A stretch of 6,552 nucleotides of DNA from Methyloceanibacter sp. (GTDB lineage: Bacteria > Pseudomonadota > Alphaproteobacteria > Rhizobiales > Methyloligellaceae), in contig JAENXG010000136.1 in NCBI GenBank assembly GCA_016649675.1, positions 1-6,552 on the forward strand. The letters run 5' to 3'. Below, piece after piece: positions 6,373-6,552 of the stretch. The number at the start of each line of letters is the position of its first letter. The first letter of the stretch is position 1. The notes under the pieces were generated by a model. It saw only the letters and a list, made by a program, of their open reading frames with translations, ran no database searches and was not told the origin of the DNA. A program made the position numbers and the translations under genes.

Positions 6373-6552
6373 TCAGATCTCGTCATAGGCGGCGCTGAGG
6401 GTGGCAAGCGTATCACAGCCCTGGTGAAGGAAGGTGCTAATGCCGGCAGCCTCGAAGGCTTGGCGATTGTTGCCAGGCTGGCCCGCGAGGTAGACGCGCT
6501 TGGCGCCGGTGGCCCCGAGAGCCTTTGCGGTGCTTTCCGCCTCGCCGGCATA
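6373..6552 (-). CDS. mutA: Methylmalonyl-CoA mutase small subunit, C-terminal end only
   Basis: The last 59 codons plus TGA of a gene whose start lies beyond the right edge. The frame reads YAGEAESTAKALGATGAKRV, followed by YLAGQPGNNRQAFEAAGIST, and ends in GCDTLATLSAAYDEI. This is the typical end of the MutA subunit, which carries a degenerate cobalamin-type domain lacking the cobalt-binding His. MutA pairs with MutB to form the heterodimer; it has no catalytic residues of its own and is thought to be structural. The stop at 6373-6375 is 6 bases upstream of the mutB ATG, in the standard mutA-mutB order. A different frame open over the same bases (6363-6551) gives a low-complexity Pro/Ser/Arg-rich peptide and is not the gene. 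Identification rests on a short fragment plus its position directly before mutB. Confidence 0.93.
   Translation of the reverse strand, partial: YAGEAESTAKALGATGAKRVYLAGQPGNNRQAFEAAGISTFLHQGCDTLATLSAAYDEI

Noticed and set aside
6363..6551. A 62-codon minus-strand open frame at the right edge
   Set aside because: It is the wrong frame over the mutA end; the neighbouring frame gives a clear MutA C-terminus ending at 6373.

Overview
The window looks like chromosomal DNA of a high-GC alphaproteobacterium, most likely of the order Hyphomicrobiales (Rhizobiales). Three things point that way: the strongly G/C-ending codon use, the heterodimeric methylmalonyl-CoA mutase followed by MeaB, and a Tat-exported beta-helix protein of a type I associate with that order. 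The genus cannot be told from the sequence. The window is almost fully coding, and no mobile element, CRISPR array, tRNA or rRNA was seen.

Layout, left to right: (1) positions 1-891, plus strand, the 3' part of an asparaginase II-family (ReAV-like, metal-dependent) L-asparaginase whose 5' end lies outside the window. (2) A convergent gap of only 19 bases. (3) On the minus strand, five genes running right to left: the last 59 codons of mutA (6373-6552, cut by the window edge), mutB (4189-6366), meaB (3009-4022), a pyroglutamyl-peptidase I gene (2258-2953) and a Tat-signal beta-helix protein of unknown function (911-2254). The only appreciable gene-free stretch is the 166 bases between mutB and meaB.

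How the genes work together: MutA and MutB form the adenosylcobalamin-dependent mutase that interconverts (R)-methylmalonyl-CoA and succinyl-CoA, the last step of propionyl-CoA assimilation and of the ethylmalonyl-CoA pathway. MeaB is the GTPase chaperone that guards cofactor loading of that mutase. These three form a textbook functional unit. The peptidase and the beta-helix gene follow in the same direction. These last two are only 3 bases apart, and the ribosome site of the second lies inside the end of the first, so they are very likely co-translated. No biochemical link to the mutase is known to me.

Nothing here amounts to a clearly new system. The least understood part is the peptidase/beta-helix pair at 911-2953. 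The exported protein carries a regular ladder of 12 predicted beta-helix coils, with Asn at one stacked position in nine of them.
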